Source: Rallus limicola
Taxonomy: Eukaryota; Chordata; Aves; Gruiformes; Rallidae
Assembly (NCBI GenBank): GCA_022605955.1
Contig: JAKCOZ010000012.1
Location: 28,791,956-28,855,955, forward strand
DNA: 64,000 bases
Direction of reading: 5' to 3'
The translations under genes were made by a program, and so were the position numbers. Below the pieces are notes generated by a model, which was not told where the DNA came from, ran no database searches, and was given only the letters and a program-made list of their open reading frames with translations. Shown in pieces: positions 1-9,699 of the stretch (within the stretch, counting starts at the first letter, position 1; every line of letters starts with the position of its first letter).

Positions 1-496
1 TCCAGTAACCTCCAGGTGCTCCCAAGCCCTGGTGGGAAGCTGGAGATCTGGCCCTCAGATATGCCGTGTTCTTGTTGACTGTGGGTGCCATTAAAAGCAG
101 CAGTGCAGAGAAGGAGTGGCTTCTGCATTGTCCTGTTTGTCCCTTGGGGATGCCATTGACTGCACCTGCCTTGGGCTCACGTGGGTTCTGCCTGCATGGC
201 CTCACTCTCATGATCTGGGGGTGAAAACGGATGGGCAGAGGAGCACACACTGGCTATGGGCTTCAGGGGAAGCTGGAGAGGCCAGAGGAAGGTGAAGAAG
301 AAGAAATGGAAGGCCATACAGTTGCCAGCCACCTCCCACTGTGGCTGAGAGAGAGCCTGACTCGCCAGGGGAGGAAGGATCTCTCTTCGTAGTCTGTGTC
401 AGGTAAGGCTGTTGCCACATGCATTGCTGGGTCTGTACCCATGTACCACACAATTTGAGGCTGCTCAGAGTGCAAGGCACCCGTGTATTCTCTTAG
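1..496. other. non-repetitive stretch with no recognised gene
   Basis: I recognise no known family here. An open plus-strand frame follows a possible acceptor near 268 and runs to a stop near 394. It is rich in glutamate around 285-310. It has no homologue that I recognise and could be chance. Nothing else stands out apart from short purine-rich runs. Confidence 0.3.
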
Positions 497-580
497 GTGG
501 AGGACAGCCAAGCTTTTGGAGATATCGAAAGAAAGGGTGCAGAGAAGGAGAGAGAAGTGTCTGCACTGGCAGTGCCAAGG
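497..580 (+). other. exon-like open segment between consensus splice sites
   Basis: The segment is exactly 84 nt (28 codons). It is preceded by a pyrimidine-containing acceptor ending TTCTCTTAG and followed by the donor GTGAGA at 581. One frame is fully open and highly charged; it reads VEDSQAFGDIERKG and continues with many Glu, Lys and Arg codons. The gene is not recognised. The dense pyrimidine tract that follows would be intronic under this reading. It could be a decayed exon of an unidentified host gene or a chance arrangement of splice-like motifs. Confidence 0.22.
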
Positions 581-599
581 GTGAGAGCTGTGGTGAGTC

Positions 600-1240
600 C
601 CGGGGCTCCTCTTTTGTGTCTTGGGCCCTCCCTTGCCCCCTCGCCTTCCCCTGCTGCTGTGGTGTGTTTTGGCTTGTTTTCTGCTGCCCTGTTCCTTCTT
701 CCTCCATCTCACTCAGACAGTCTCCCTGCCCCCATCTTTGAGATCTTCCTGCCTCTGTCTCTGTTCTGTAACCCTTGGCTCTTTTTTCCTTCTCTGTTCC
801 TCTCTTTCTCTCTGTCTGGCCTCTAGCCAGTATTTTTGCATTCTTCTCTCTCAGTCCTGTAGCGTGTCTGTATTTCTGCTGTCTCTGTCTCTCTCTGTCC
901 AGCTCTGTGTTCCTGGGGTTTGAGGGCGTAGCACCTTGTTGCAAGTTGGTTTCTTTCTCTCTCTTGATCCTGTTCCATGCGCCTCGTTTTGAATTGTCCC
1001 TTCTCTGTCCCATTGCTCTCACTCCCTTTCTCCATCTCACTCTGTCTTGCTTCCTGTTCCTGTTTCTCAAGTTTTTGTTTCCCTCTCTACACTCTAGCGC
1101 ACTGCTCCCTTTTTCCTTAACTGTCATAGTTTGCCTGGCTCCCTGACCCTCTTTCTTCATTCCTCCCTCTCTGCCACGTTGTCCATCCCTTGTTTCCTTT
1201 CATTTTCCATGCGGTTCAACAAGGCCTCCTCCTTTGGGCT
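600..1240 (+). repeat. polypyrimidine-rich tract (CT-rich simple-sequence DNA)
   Basis: The plus strand is dominated by C and T, with many TCTCTGTCTC-like words and almost no long purine runs. Overlapping open frames here encode only Leu, Ser, Phe and Pro, which is composition and not coding. A phrase near 1,155-1,180 (CCTCTCTGCCACG) recurs near 25,995 inside the other pyrimidine-rich tract, so the two tracts probably share an ancestor. Confidence 0.6.
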
Positions 1241-1254
1241 TGTCCTGTTTGCAC

Positions 1255-1860
1255 AGCAGAGTCCCAGGCCTCAGATTTTATTAAGGAATTAATTTAATTG
1301 AAAGGTTCAGCAGCAGAGTCAGACAGGATTGGGTGCCTCCAAACAAAGAGTTCTGGGACAATTCTACCCTTGGGATCCCTACACTTGCCTGTCACGTGTT
1401 ATCTGTGCATCCCTTTGAGGGTAATTTTTGGTCTGGGGTCTTGTAAAGTCTAATTTGATTCTTCTTTTGCATCCAGGCAGGAAGGCTCTTACCTTTCGGG
1501 CTGGCAACCGACTTCGCAGCTTTTGCCAGAGGCTGCAGCCTCCTTATCTTCTGGTTTGTGTTCCTTGCATACCTGCCCTTGCTGGTGAAACAAAGAACCA
1601 AAGAGTCCTGGGCCTGGAAAACAGCTGCTAAGAGGTTAGCATGATCTCCAAATACTTTCCTGTACTAAAAGGCTAAATGCATTGCTGTACTAGCTGTCAG
1701 GACAACTGCTAGGAAAATTACTGAAAGACATCCCCGTGTTGCAGCTGAAAGGCTTTGGCAAATCTAGCTGCTCGTGCTCATAAAAATTAAGGAACACAAA
1801 TTGGGCCTTATTGTAATCCCAAGTAACTCATTCTCATTAAAACTTGCTTAGGTTAAACAA
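1255..1860 (-). mobile_element. possible degenerate LTR-like sequence
   Basis: Read on the minus strand, an A/T-rich stretch carries an AATAAA signal near 1,282 followed by about 30 nt of GC-richer sequence, which is the layout of an LTR R/U5 end. I find no clear TG...CA boundaries, primer-binding site or second copy, so this is a weak call. The rest of the stretch (about 1,640-1,860) shows nothing recognisable. Confidence 0.2.
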
Positions 1861-1897
1861 CTCCTATACCCCCAGTGTGTTCTCTCTCCTTTTACAG

Positions 1898-2290
1898 AAC
1901 CACAGAATGATCAGGGTTGGCAGGGATCCTGCTCTGGCATGCTGCACAGGACAGTGCCTTCTCGGGATTTGAGTATCTTCAGAGATGGAGACACTCCAAC
2001 CTCTCTGGGCAGCCTGTCCCAGGGCTCTGCTGCCCTCACAGGAAAGATAATTCTCCTTGTGTTTAGGTGGAACTTCCCATATTCAAATTTATGCCCATCA
2101 CCTCTGTTCACTGAAAAAATACCGACCCCGTCATCCTGACCCCCAAGTATTTGTAAGTATTGATAAGATCCTCCCTCCGGTCTTCCCTTCTCTAGGTGAA
2201 AAAGTCCCAAAGCCCCCAACTTCTCTTCATGAGAGAGATGTTCTAGTCCCCTCAGCATCTCCTAGCCCTTTTTTGTTCCTCCTGGGGGGC
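1898..2290 (-). mobile_element. CR1-type LINE fragment, inverted
   Basis: The stretch begins with the typical outer end of inverted avian CR1 copies (ACAGAATGATCAGGGTTGGC). It continues through the recognisable CTCTCTGGGCAGCCTGTCCC and CCCTCACAGGAAAGATAATT blocks and then a region of decayed similarity. It is a 5'-truncated 3'-tail copy on the minus strand with no open frame. CR1 is the dominant LINE of birds and other sauropsids, so this is one of the better clues to the host. Boundaries are approximate. Confidence 0.75.
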
Positions 2291-2683
2291 AGGATCCTAC
2301 GCTTTTTCCTCTTGCTTCCCCCCTGATTTGTCCTTCCTCCCTCACTGCCCTAGAGCCCATTGGCAGCTTTTTCTTTCTCTGTCTGGCTTGTTTTGGTTCC
2401 CAGGCCCCGTTTGGCTTCCTCAGCTGCACCAGGATTTCATTCCTTTGGCTGCATCTCCCCGCCTGGCTCCCTGCCAGGGCTGGCTTTCTGTCCTCCCTGT
2501 CTGTCCTGTGGCCCATCTCAGCTGCTTGGATTTGGTGCTTGGTGGAGGCTGGGGGTGGGGTGGGGGGAAGAAGGTGGTGTGGAGTTTTTTCAGGCTTCAG
2601 CTGGCAGCAGGTGAGGTTTGGGTTTTCAAGCTGCTGGTGTGTGTTTTCTCATTCTACATAACTACTTTTGGGTTGTGTTCCAG

Positions 2684-2978
2684 GAAGTTAACTGTGGACA
2701 CACAGGAAAGACCTTACTAAGACTGTATGTACATCACTACCAAAGATGTATGTCAGCTCTGCCCTGAAAAGTTTAAAGTGGACAAGCCAGAAGAATATAG
2801 CCTGTTTCTTTTTGTTGATGACACCTGGCAGCAACTGACAGAGGACACCTACCCTTAGAAACGTAAGGCTGAGCTGCACTGCCATCAGCAAGCCCAGGTC
2901 TTTGGCTTTGCCTATGAGCGTGTGAATGGTGATCCGTACGGTGCCATTTTTCAACCCAGTGGTGACCCAGCACTTTAA
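2684..2978 (+). pseudogene. RIN2: RIN2-like last coding exon, broken (copy 1)
   Basis: This stretch resembles the C-terminal Ras-association region of RIN2, a Ras/Rab interactor that acts as a RAB5 exchange factor on early endosomes. An intron acceptor (GTTGTGTTCCAG) ends at 2,683 and the exon opens with EVNCGHTGKTLL. Around 2,735 the frame shifts by one. The remainder then reads ITTKDVCQLC, a KFKVDKPEEYSLFLFVDDTW segment and VFGFAYERVNGDPYG. An in-frame TAG sits at 2,856-2,858, where I expect a Gln codon, and the frame ends with TAA at 2,976. Because the acceptor is retained, this is a genomic exon copy and not a processed retrocopy. I recognise the family from the conserved PEEYSLFLFVD...TWQQL core. 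The parent gene is not in the window. A second copy lies at 18,846. Confidence 0.7.
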
Positions 2979-3375
2979 ACCCAGCAACTTGTCGTTTGAT
3001 TCCTGTTCCTTTCATTAACCATTGAGAAGATCTTTGTTGGCTGGCTTTCTTCAGGAGACGAGATGGACCTTAAACCAGGAACACCCCGTAAAAGGCCCTC
3101 GGCCTCTCGCAGCACAGCCTGCAGAACCCCACATGGGGCTGGTCAGACGCAATGTTCCCCTGGCGCATCTGGGAGGCTGAATGTCTCATCCCGCAGGCTC
3201 TTCTGCAGCGTGTTACACTGTGGCCCTTGGCGGGTCTGCCGCTGGAGCGCACAAACATCTTCTTTTCTTACGCTCAGCCTTCTGCCCAGTGTCCTTTTGA
3301 TTGGACTCTACATACGCTGGGCAGGTATCACAGCGATCTGGCTGGTGTGAGCTCAGGTTCCCCAGCATGAGTTTG
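2979..3375 (+). other. 3' untranslated-like sequence of RIN2-like copy 1
   Basis: After the stop, the text continues in parallel with the sequence after the second RIN2-like copy. Shared phrases include GATTCCTGTTCCTTT, a CAGGAG...GAC block, CCTTAAACCAG, AAGGCCCTCGGCC and GCAGAACCCCACAT. The similarity extends through about 3,165, matching 19,161-19,345, so the duplicated unit contained flanking non-coding DNA. Between 3,165 and 3,375 I see nothing further. Confidence 0.5.
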
Positions 3376-3459
3376 ACCAGACTTGTCCGATGCAGGGCAT
3401 CAGTTTAACTCAATCATCAGGTTTTTTAATCGATCTACCTATGGATCTATCATCTATCA

Positions 3460-3960
3460 CAGAAATGTTATAGCAGTTGCAGGTAAAGTGTTGGGGTTGT
3501 TCTTTGAGATATTTTTTTAACAATAAAGAATTCTGCAATTCCACGTGTAATTTTAACATTGAAGATGCAGGAATGAATCTCTGGCTGGCTTTAGAGCATT
3601 GCATTGAAAGTCTCTGCAGTTTCTCCTCTTTCCCTGCTACAGGTGAGAGCTGAGGAGCTGGTGTTCCCCATGAGAGGGTGGCACGTAACCCTGCGGCTGG
3701 GGATTCCGGTGCCTTTATCTGGACTGGACATATCGTGGTCTGGGTCAGTGTTTGTGCCTGTTGGTCTTGACAGAACCCAGTGGGTCGGAAGAGGAAGTCA
3801 GAAGAGAAGGACGAGAAAGAGCCCAGTTCAGGATTAAAATGTGTTGTCAGACTTGCTAGTTCAGGCTCCTTTCAGAAAACAAGCAAAGAGTGTTGGTAAG
3901 TAATTTTTTTCTTATTATTTTTTTCTGGTTTTGATCAGCTTAGGTGTTGTGTGGGTCATT
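3460..3960 (+). repeat. host-derived duplicated module X, copy 1, with exon-like core
   Basis: This block matches 8,262-8,720 almost throughout, from TATAGCAGTTG to the T-rich run. Its core (3,643-3,895) looks like an exon: acceptor CTGCTACAG, then 253 nt, then donor GTAAGT at 3,896. One frame is open from the acceptor to a stop at about 3,835. Another frame is open to the donor from about 3,778 and is strongly basic and charged, beginning NPVGRKRKSEEKDEKEPSS. I do not recognise the protein. The lysine-rich run resembles a nuclear localisation signal, but that is only compositional. No single frame spans the whole exon, so it is probably a decayed exon. Confidence 0.5.
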
Positions 3961-4094
3961 TTAATGGTATTGGCATTGGGGCTGGCGTTGGGGCAGCGCT
4001 CCAAGCCCCGCTGCTGCTGAGAGCCTGCAGACTGGCTCTGGAGAACAAGTTCAGGTACGGTGCTTTGCGTGGCTTATGTTCCTCTGCTCCTCCA

Positions 4095-4400
4095 GTCCTG
4101 GGCTTGCCTTTTGGTGGAGGAAACCCAGCCGCCTGATTCTCCCTTTTGACCTGAGTTCTCTCTCTGCTTCTTTCCTGCCCTGTTTGGCAGGGCGCCATAG
4201 AGCTTGTGGGTGAAGCAGAGCTGTCAGTCCTGACTGGCCTGGAGCGTGCCAAGGGGATTACGCTTTGCGTGCCACAGCATCAGAGGCAGAACCCTGAGAA
4301 CCCTGCACTTAGGAAAATACCGAGAGATGGAGCTTGATGAGGACACAGGACATCTTACACTGATCAGGTGGAAGGCAATCCAGCAGCCTATGTGCATGCC
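4095..4400 (+). repeat. host-derived duplicated module Y, copy 1, with exon-like core
   Basis: The block is matched at 16,205-16,512 with only scattered differences. A good acceptor (CCTGCCCTGTTTGGCAG) ends near 4,191. It is followed by a frame reading GAIELVGEAELSVL to a stop near 4,337. A second frame, KYREMELDEDTGHLTLIRW, is open to about 4,400 and is conserved in the other copy with only conservative changes (MELDED versus MEFDEE). I do not recognise the gene. After 4,400 the copies diverge: copy 2 lacks about 340 nt before the match resumes at about 4,735 and 16,515. Confidence 0.5.
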
Positions 4401-4555
4401 ACGAGCCCTTTTTACCTGCTTTGTCCCTCTGTTTTCTTGGGCTGCTTCCACAGTCACAGGTTTGGAAAATGCTCTAAAAATAGGATTGTCCCAGTAGTTT
4501 GATTCACTTGTAGGGTATTTATCTCAGGGCTATCAACTTGAAGAGCAGCTGCTTG

Positions 4556-4579
4556 ACACTTTATTTATTTATTTATTTC
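4556..4579 (+). repeat. (TTTA)n microsatellite
   Basis: About five to six tandem TTTA units lie in the 340-nt stretch that is present in module Y copy 1 and missing from copy 2. Confidence 0.85.
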
Positions 4580-4739
4580 AGCCCTGTTTTAAGGAAGAAT
4601 GTACAGAAAGGACCAGGGACGTGTAATGAGAAGAAAGGAAAGTGCAAGTAAGTTCTGAGAAATGGGGAAAACCTAAATGCTGCGAGTGACTGAAGCAGCC
4701 AAGAGATTTTGGGGTTGGGACAGCTTGCTGACAGGTGTG

Positions 4740-5310
4740 CAAAGCACATGCCCCAGCCCCAGTACCTTTATTTGTGTTCCAAGTGATTTCAGCTCCTTTC
4801 ACACACCAACTGCCTTTATTCCAGCTCTGTGGTTTTTCTTTCCAGCCCCACAGTTTTTATTCCAGCCCTGAATTATTTCAGCTCCTTTACCAAACCCTGC
4901 AGCAATTATTGCAGCCCTGTCCCTGTAGTTTCTATTCCAGCTTGTTTTTATTTCAGCTCTAATTCCATGTTCAGCTCCATTGCATCTCAGATCCAGCTCC
5001 ACATCTGTGAGTTCAGCTCCTTTCCCACACAAACATATATTTCTAGCCCCACAGTTTTTATTATTCCAGGCCCAAGTGATTTCAGCTCCTTTCCGAAGCC
5101 ACAGCTTCATTTCAGCCCCAGCCCCAGCGCCTTTATTCGTGTCCCAAATGATTTCAGCTCCTTTCCCACGAAAACAACCTTTATTGCAGCCCTGTAGTTT
5201 TGATTCCTGCCCCAGGTTCGGTGTTTTGGCTCCAGTCACAGCCAATATTCAGCTCCAGCTCCATCATGTCTTAGCTCCAGCACCATAGCCATGATTTCAG
5301 CTCCTTTCCC
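4740..5310 (+). repeat. degenerate minisatellite built on TTCAGCTCCTTTCC
   Basis: The phrase ATTTCAGCTCCTTTCC recurs about six times (near 4,787, 4,875, 5,012, 5,079, 5,149 and 5,295). It is interspersed with CAGCCCCA, CCTTTATT and TTTTATTCCAGC words. Spacing is irregular, from about 65 to 145 nt, so this is an old, eroded tandem array. The first unit (CCTTTATTTGTGTTCCAAGTGATTTCAG) also occurs at about 16,695-16,725, showing that the array sits inside the larger duplication with 16.2-17.9 kb. Confidence 0.6.
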
Positions 5311-6491
5311 ACACCACACCAACTGCCATTCTGTCCCGCTTGCCACAGCTTTGCCACTGACAGACGTGGCGATGGGCAAGGTGGGCGTCAGGTCCGGGAG
5401 TCGCAGGGCTGAGTTTCGGGACGGGGACAGGGAGAGGCTTGCTGTCGGTTGCTGACGCTTCAGCTGCCGGGGGCTGATGTTTGGGTTTTCCAGCTGCTGA
5501 TGGGTGTTTTCTCGTTCTGCAGAGCTACTCTGAGCAGTCGCCAAGACCTTCCCTACACAAAGCAGATCAGCAGGCACTTCTTTTCTTCCAGAGCAGGGGA
5601 ACACATCGGCTGGCTCCGCCCAGGATGTGTTCACCCACAGGTACAAAGCACAACATATCGAGACAGTTTCTAGCAAAATCATTGTGCAGAAAGGCTGGCT
5701 TCTTATCTTGGCCTTTGCAGCGATTGGCTTTTGCTTGCTTCCCTTTATCTGTATTCTTCTTCTATAAAAATCCTTGGTTAACTGTGCTGCTTGTTTTCAG
5801 TACAAAGAGGGGAGGGTAACGATCAGCACATTGCTGTTATTTCCTGGAAATCCTGATCATAGGTAAATGCCCTCCGCGCATGCGTAGTCATAATGCAGAG
5901 TCATTAGCGACTTTCCCTAGCGATAAAGGCACACACCCTCTTGTTCCTAAGAGTCCTAACGTGCAGTATATTCTCATAGCTGCTATAACTCCTTTAAAGT
6001 CCAAATCATATCCTAAACTAAAACCGAAATAACCTAGAAGGTAAGCTGTTTTACTCGGGTGACACTAACATTTTTCTCCCTTGGAAAGAATTGATAATTG
6101 TACTCAGTGCTTTCACACAATCCAGTTGCGGCTTTATTGAACGTCAAATTGTCATATGATGGTGAATATTTTCACTTGTGCCAGCTGCCAGTTTTTATTT
6201 CCTTTAAAGGGAGATCTCTTCCAGTTGAGCATAGTACAGGCTGTCCTATAGTAATTTGTGATGTATTTTGCCGATTTGCAAATTCTTTAATCAAATTACA
6301 ATTTTTATCTTTCCCTTCTATGATATTTGGTCAGTATTTATTCCCTTATGCGAGCTTGTTCACCTACTTTTACTTGTCAATCATTTGAGATACAGATTTG
6401 TCTCTGAGTGCTGTTTGCTTGGTTTGACAATGGTTTCTCTTTTATTTGTGTTTCCATCATAGACTGCAGAGCAAACAGAAAAACATATTTG
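5240..6491 (-). pseudogene. retroviral env-like region of an endogenous retrovirus, decayed
   Basis: This minus-strand stretch lies directly downstream of a recognisable integrase C-terminus, which is where env belongs in a simple retrovirus. Several short frames are interrupted by stops. The longest (5,682 to 5,236) starts with a hydrophobic segment (MILLETVSICCALYLW) that looks like a signal peptide. Upstream minus-strand frames contain a segment reading ELANRQNTSQ. I cannot identify a fusion peptide or a transmembrane subunit, so the env label rests on position. The whole block recurs at 16,740-17,880 with about 95% identity by eye. No intact protein is possible in either copy. Confidence 0.5.
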
Positions 6492-7440
6492 TTAATCACG
6501 TTTGAAAGTTAACTTTAAAGTCTCTGGATTTCCAACTGTTTTCCAGCTAGTGGGTGTCACCCGCTTCACTCCCATGTCGTGGATCCAAGCATCTGATTCA
6601 GCAATCTTGATTGCAGTAAAGGTGGTTAATGATGCCTGGTGAGGGCTGTTCCCTTTCCTTGTAGAGGATTTTCATTCCAGGTCTTCATGAAGACATAATC
6701 TTCAGGTTGAAAATTGTGTGCCAAATTCTCCAGTGGCAGGGGTCAATTCTACACCAGCACGCTCTGTGGAGTCTAGCTAGAGTCTTTCCAAGAGAAAGCA
6801 AATAATGACACACATCTTGTTTTTCCGTGACATGCGTATTTGGATTAGGAGTTTCATGTGGCTTTCCATACTTTATTTCATCAGGACTTAGTGACATTCC
6901 ACTCTGGGGTTTTATTCTTCGTGGTACCAATGCCAGTGGAACTGCCTGAGGCCCCTTCCATTTGGCTTCTGGACAGGTATTGCTAACTTGTCTTTTCAAA
7001 GTTTGACTCCTCTTTTCCGCTTTCCCACCAGGTTGCAGTCTTCAGGAAGCGTGCGAATCCCAGGGCATTCCCAGGATTTTGCACATGTGCTGCACCGCTG
7101 TGGCCACAAAATTTGGTCCTCTATCAGATGATATTTCAAAAGGTATTCGACATCTAGGAATAATCTCCTGTAGGAGCCAATTAACTGTTTCCTTAGCTTG
7201 ACTGGTGCGACAGGGAAAGGCTTGTGGCCCTCCAGAAAAAGTATCAACCCCAAGCAAAACACATGTCTAGCCATTACTTTTAGGTAACTCTGTAACATCA
7301 GATTCACCCCTGTTTTTAACTTACCCATTTGAGTTTTCTACTGTCCTACTGGATTTTTTAAACATGCCTTGCGGTTTGCTGTTACTGACTCAGCCGTTTC
7401 TAGCATTCACACTCACACTAAGTGCCTCTTTAGGAACGTG
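6492..7440 (-). pseudogene. endogenous retrovirus integrase, frameshifted
   Basis: The minus strand carries the integrase domains in order, in three different frames. The first is a zinc-finger-side remnant near 7,400. The catalytic core (7,257-7,042) shows VDTFSGGPQAFP and SSDRGPNFVA, containing the first two catalytic aspartates. The region expected to hold the catalytic glutamate lies near 7,010 in a different frame. A C-terminal domain follows (SPDEIKYGKPHETPNP near 6,870). The tail, with the pattern LTTFTAIKIAESDAWIH, ends in a stop near 6,493. The pattern is that of gammaretrovirus-like (class I) avian elements. At least two frameshifts abolish function. Part of this integrase (about 7,145-7,440) is present again at 18,505-18,790. 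Confidence 0.85.
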
Positions 7441-7576
7441 ACAAGGGTGTCTGCGCTCTGATGGTGTTCTTGATGTCTTACTTGCAACATTTCATGATTA
7501 AGGGAGGCAATATTACCTGACCCTTGATAGCTGTTCACTACCCTTCTGAATTTTTCTTTTTGCTATTTTTATATTT

Positions 7577-8190
7577 TCAGTTGATGTGCTTTACAGTGCA
7601 GGATTGCTTCTTGAACGGCCCACAACAACTGTAATACTTATTTTGATACTTAATATTTGCTCCCTGGGAGGACAGTAGTCCTTTTTCTTTCCATAGGGCT
7701 CCATGGATATGGACTACGCCAAAGGCGTATTTTGGGTCTGTTGAAATATTTACTTTCTTTCCTTTCCTCAATTCCAGTGCTCTTGGTAATGCAGTCACTT
7801 TTGTTTTTTGTGCAGGCATCACAGCAGGTGATGTGTTTGCTTCTGTTACTGTATGCTCAGTTGTTCCTGCGTAGCCGATGTGTCAAGTTCCTCTCTGAGC
7901 AAAGATGTTGCCATCTGTAAACAGCTCCTGCGCAGGATCCTCCTTGGGAACGTGCTTCTCATCTCGCTCAGAGTATGGACATTCAATGGCCACAATACAG
8001 TCACATTTCGGTGGTTCTTCTTCCTGTGTAGCAGTCAAGAAAATGGCAGGGTTCATAGGGTTAGTTGCTTTCAAGGTTACATCATTTTGTTGTGTAAGAA
8101 CTACCTGGTATTTCATCATCCTTGTAGGGGATAGCCAGTGCGTCCAGTTGCTTAGAATAGTGCTACGGTTCAGGGTTCCTTTCACAGGTC
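7577..8190 (-). pseudogene. endogenous retrovirus RT connection and RNase H remnant
   Basis: Minus-strand frames give the end of the reverse transcriptase connection region (LSPTRMMKYQVVLTQQNDV, about 8,140-8,085). This runs into the start of RNase H (ELFTDGNIF, with the first catalytic Asp). After a frame break, 7,822-7,577 shows ALPRALELRKGKKVNI and STDPKYAFGVVH, which hold the expected later acidic residues of RNase H. The element is cut off at about 8,190, where host-like module sequence begins, so polymerase fingers and palm are missing here. A related connection segment ends the second pol remnant at 14,805-15,094. Confidence 0.8.
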
Positions 8191-8261
8191 ACTTTTTTCT
8201 ATTTCATTTATACACTGGCCACTCATGGTGACCATATTCAGTGACCTGATTTTTATAAAAC

Positions 8262-8720
8262 GTACCATGTTATAGCAGTTGGAGGTAAACTGTCAGGGTT
8301 GTAAAGAATTCTGCAATTCCATGTGTGATTTTAACATTGAATATGCAGGAATGAATCTCTGGCTGGCTATAGAGCATTGCATTGGAAATCTCTGAGGTTT
8401 CTCTTCTTTCCCTGCTAAAGGCGAGAGCTAAGGAGCTGGTGTTTCCTGTGAGAAGGTCACATGTAACCCCAGAGCTGGGGATTCCGGCGCCTTTATCTGG
8501 ACTGGATGTATCGTGGTCTAGGTCAGCGTTTGGGCCTGTTGGTCTCGACAGAACCCAGTGGGTCAGAAGAGGGAGTCAGAAGAGAAGGATGAGAGAGAGT
8601 TCAGGATTAAAATCTATTGGTAAGTCATTTTTTTATTATTATTATTTTATTATTATTTTCTTGTTTTGATCAGCTTAGGGGTTGGGTGGGTTGTTTTAAT
8701 GAGGTGTGGGGTTAGCATGG
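8262..8720 (+). repeat. host-derived duplicated module X, copy 2
   Basis: This copy matches 3,460-3,960 but is more decayed: the acceptor is CTGCTAAAG and the lysine-rich frame is altered and ends earlier (NPVGQKRESEEKDERE). The donor GTAAGTC near 8,620 is retained. About 60 nt present in copy 1 between the charged run and the donor are missing. The retroviral remnant at 5.2-8.19 kb sits immediately before this copy. Confidence 0.55.
8628..8660 (+). repeat. (TTA)n microsatellite
   Basis: A run of TTATTATTATT words lies just after the module X donor. The equivalent site in copy 1 (about 3,907-3,925) has a shorter TTATTATTTTTTT run, so the tract expanded in copy 2. Confidence 0.8.
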
Positions 8721-8944
8721 GCTTTTGGGTTTTTTTTGTTGGTTTTGTTTGGGGTTTTTTTTAACCTCCTGTTGTGAAGAGGGTTGCAGTTCTCTGCTTT
8801 TTGAAGGCTTTGGGGTTCTGTGGGTTTGAGGGAGGGTTCGGGGGTGTTTTGGGTTTCTGTGTCTTTTCTTGTGGGGGTCTGAGCTTTGGGGGTGTTTTTA
8901 ATTGGGTTTTGTGGCTTCTTTGGTTTTCGGGCTTTGGCGGGGGG
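8720..8944 (+). repeat. G/T-rich intron-like tract
   Basis: The plus strand is dominated by GGGGTTTT, TTTGGGG and TTGTGGCTTCTTTGGTTTT words. The same words recur at 13,100-13,690, 13,800-13,910, 18,110-18,215 and 25,555-25,650. This marks a family of related intron-like segments. No gene is supported. Confidence 0.5.
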
Positions 8945-9095
8945 CAGTGTGTAGGACAGGACCTGAAAGGGTTAAGTGGAATACCAATGAAACTAAGGCA
9001 CGTACAGGATTTGCAAAGTATATAAACTTGTCATTTGCTACAATAAATCGACAATGCTTGCATCAAGCTCTGTGTGTCTCGTCTCAATCGCAGCA
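8945..9095 (+). mobile_element. 3' part of a retroviral LTR, plus strand
   Basis: The segment has a TATATAAA box at 9,019-9,026, an AATAAA signal at 9,042-9,047, and an end in CA (CGCAGCA) at 9,095. Three nucleotides later comes a TGG-starting primer-binding site, and further on a gag remnant, giving the order U3-R-U5-PBS-leader-gag. The 5' edge of the LTR is not clear; the G/T-rich tract upstream may have replaced part of U3. There is no matching 3' LTR in the window. Confidence 0.65.
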
Positions 9096-9098
9096 AGT

Positions 9099-9116
9099 TG
9101 GTGACCCTGCAATGTG
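9099..9116 (+). other. retroviral primer-binding site, tRNA-Trp-like
   Basis: The site begins TGGTGACCC directly after the LTR end. The first nine bases fit the tRNA-Trp primer-binding site used by alpharetroviruses. The remaining bases (TGCAATGTG) fit less well, so the tRNA assignment is tentative. Confidence 0.55.
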
Positions 9117-9499
9117 ATTTCGATATTCAAGACAAGCGTGCAGGGAAGAGCTGCCTATCTGCACAGCCCACTGCGAGTCCCACAGAACTGAGGAAGAGCT
9201 GCTGAGAGGAAGCAGAAAACCATCTGTCTGTACAATCCCTCTGGATGAGAGAGGTGAGTGGTGGGAAACATGGGGAATCAGATGTCACCCCCAGACTGAG
9301 ACGTATAGTCGACAGGATCCTGAACGAAGATATAGTGTGACTGGAATAGGAGAGCATGACTTTCAGAAATGGCAAATGATGGTCATACTGGCTGTCCCCA
9401 TCCGGTGTATCTTTGCAGAATGAAGAACAGTGTCATCCGAGACGGGTGCAGCGCTGCCAGTAATTGAATCTTGCCTAAAAGGTGAGCGGTTGGGGAGGA

Positions 9500-9695
9500 A
9501 TTGGGAATACGCCCAATAAACAAGAGGCAGTAATGAAACTCCTCCACAATATGCTCTCTAAGAGAGTAATTAAAAATGATGAGAATTCTCTAAGACAGCT
9601 CCTTTTGTGGAGCCAAGAAAGAACTGATAACACTCTTTAACAGGGCATTTGATTTCCCTACTTGGGAATCCTTGACAAGCAGTGGGGATTCTATG
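9500..9695 (+). pseudogene. endogenous retrovirus gag matrix remnant with lost start codon
   Basis: About 400 nt after the primer-binding site, a frame reads GNTPNKQEAVMKLLHNML and then SLRQLLLWSQERT, ending at a stop at 9,638-9,640. The pattern resembles the N-terminal matrix helices of avian betaretrovirus/alpharetrovirus-like gag, in which a myristoylated Gly follows the initiator. Here the initiator position is ATT (9,500-9,502), so the ATG is lost. After a one-base frame change, the next segment (FNRAFDFPTWESL, about 9,635-9,690) continues the matrix pattern. Beyond 9,700 the similarity fades. A different ATGGGGAAT at 9,270 opens only nine codons. Confidence 0.6.
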
Positions 9696-9699
9696 GGTA

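Noticed and set aside
600..1240. Overlapping Leu/Phe/Ser-rich plus-strand and Arg/Lys/Glu-rich minus-strand frames
   Set aside because: They reflect the polypyrimidine composition and have no family motif.
2684..2978. Processed retrocopy of RIN2
   Set aside because: The intron acceptor and preceding intron-like sequence are retained and there is no poly(A) tail after the 3' flank, so a DNA-level duplication fits better.
5240..5682. Functional env or secreted protein from the MILLETV frame
   Set aside because: The hydrophobic start is plausible, but the remainder runs into GC-rich host-like and minisatellite sequence shared with module Y. No subunit cleavage site, fusion peptide or membrane anchor follows.
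7653..8231. Plus-strand frames over the RNase H and connection region
   Set aside because: They are shadows of the minus-strand retroviral frames, which carry the recognisable motifs.
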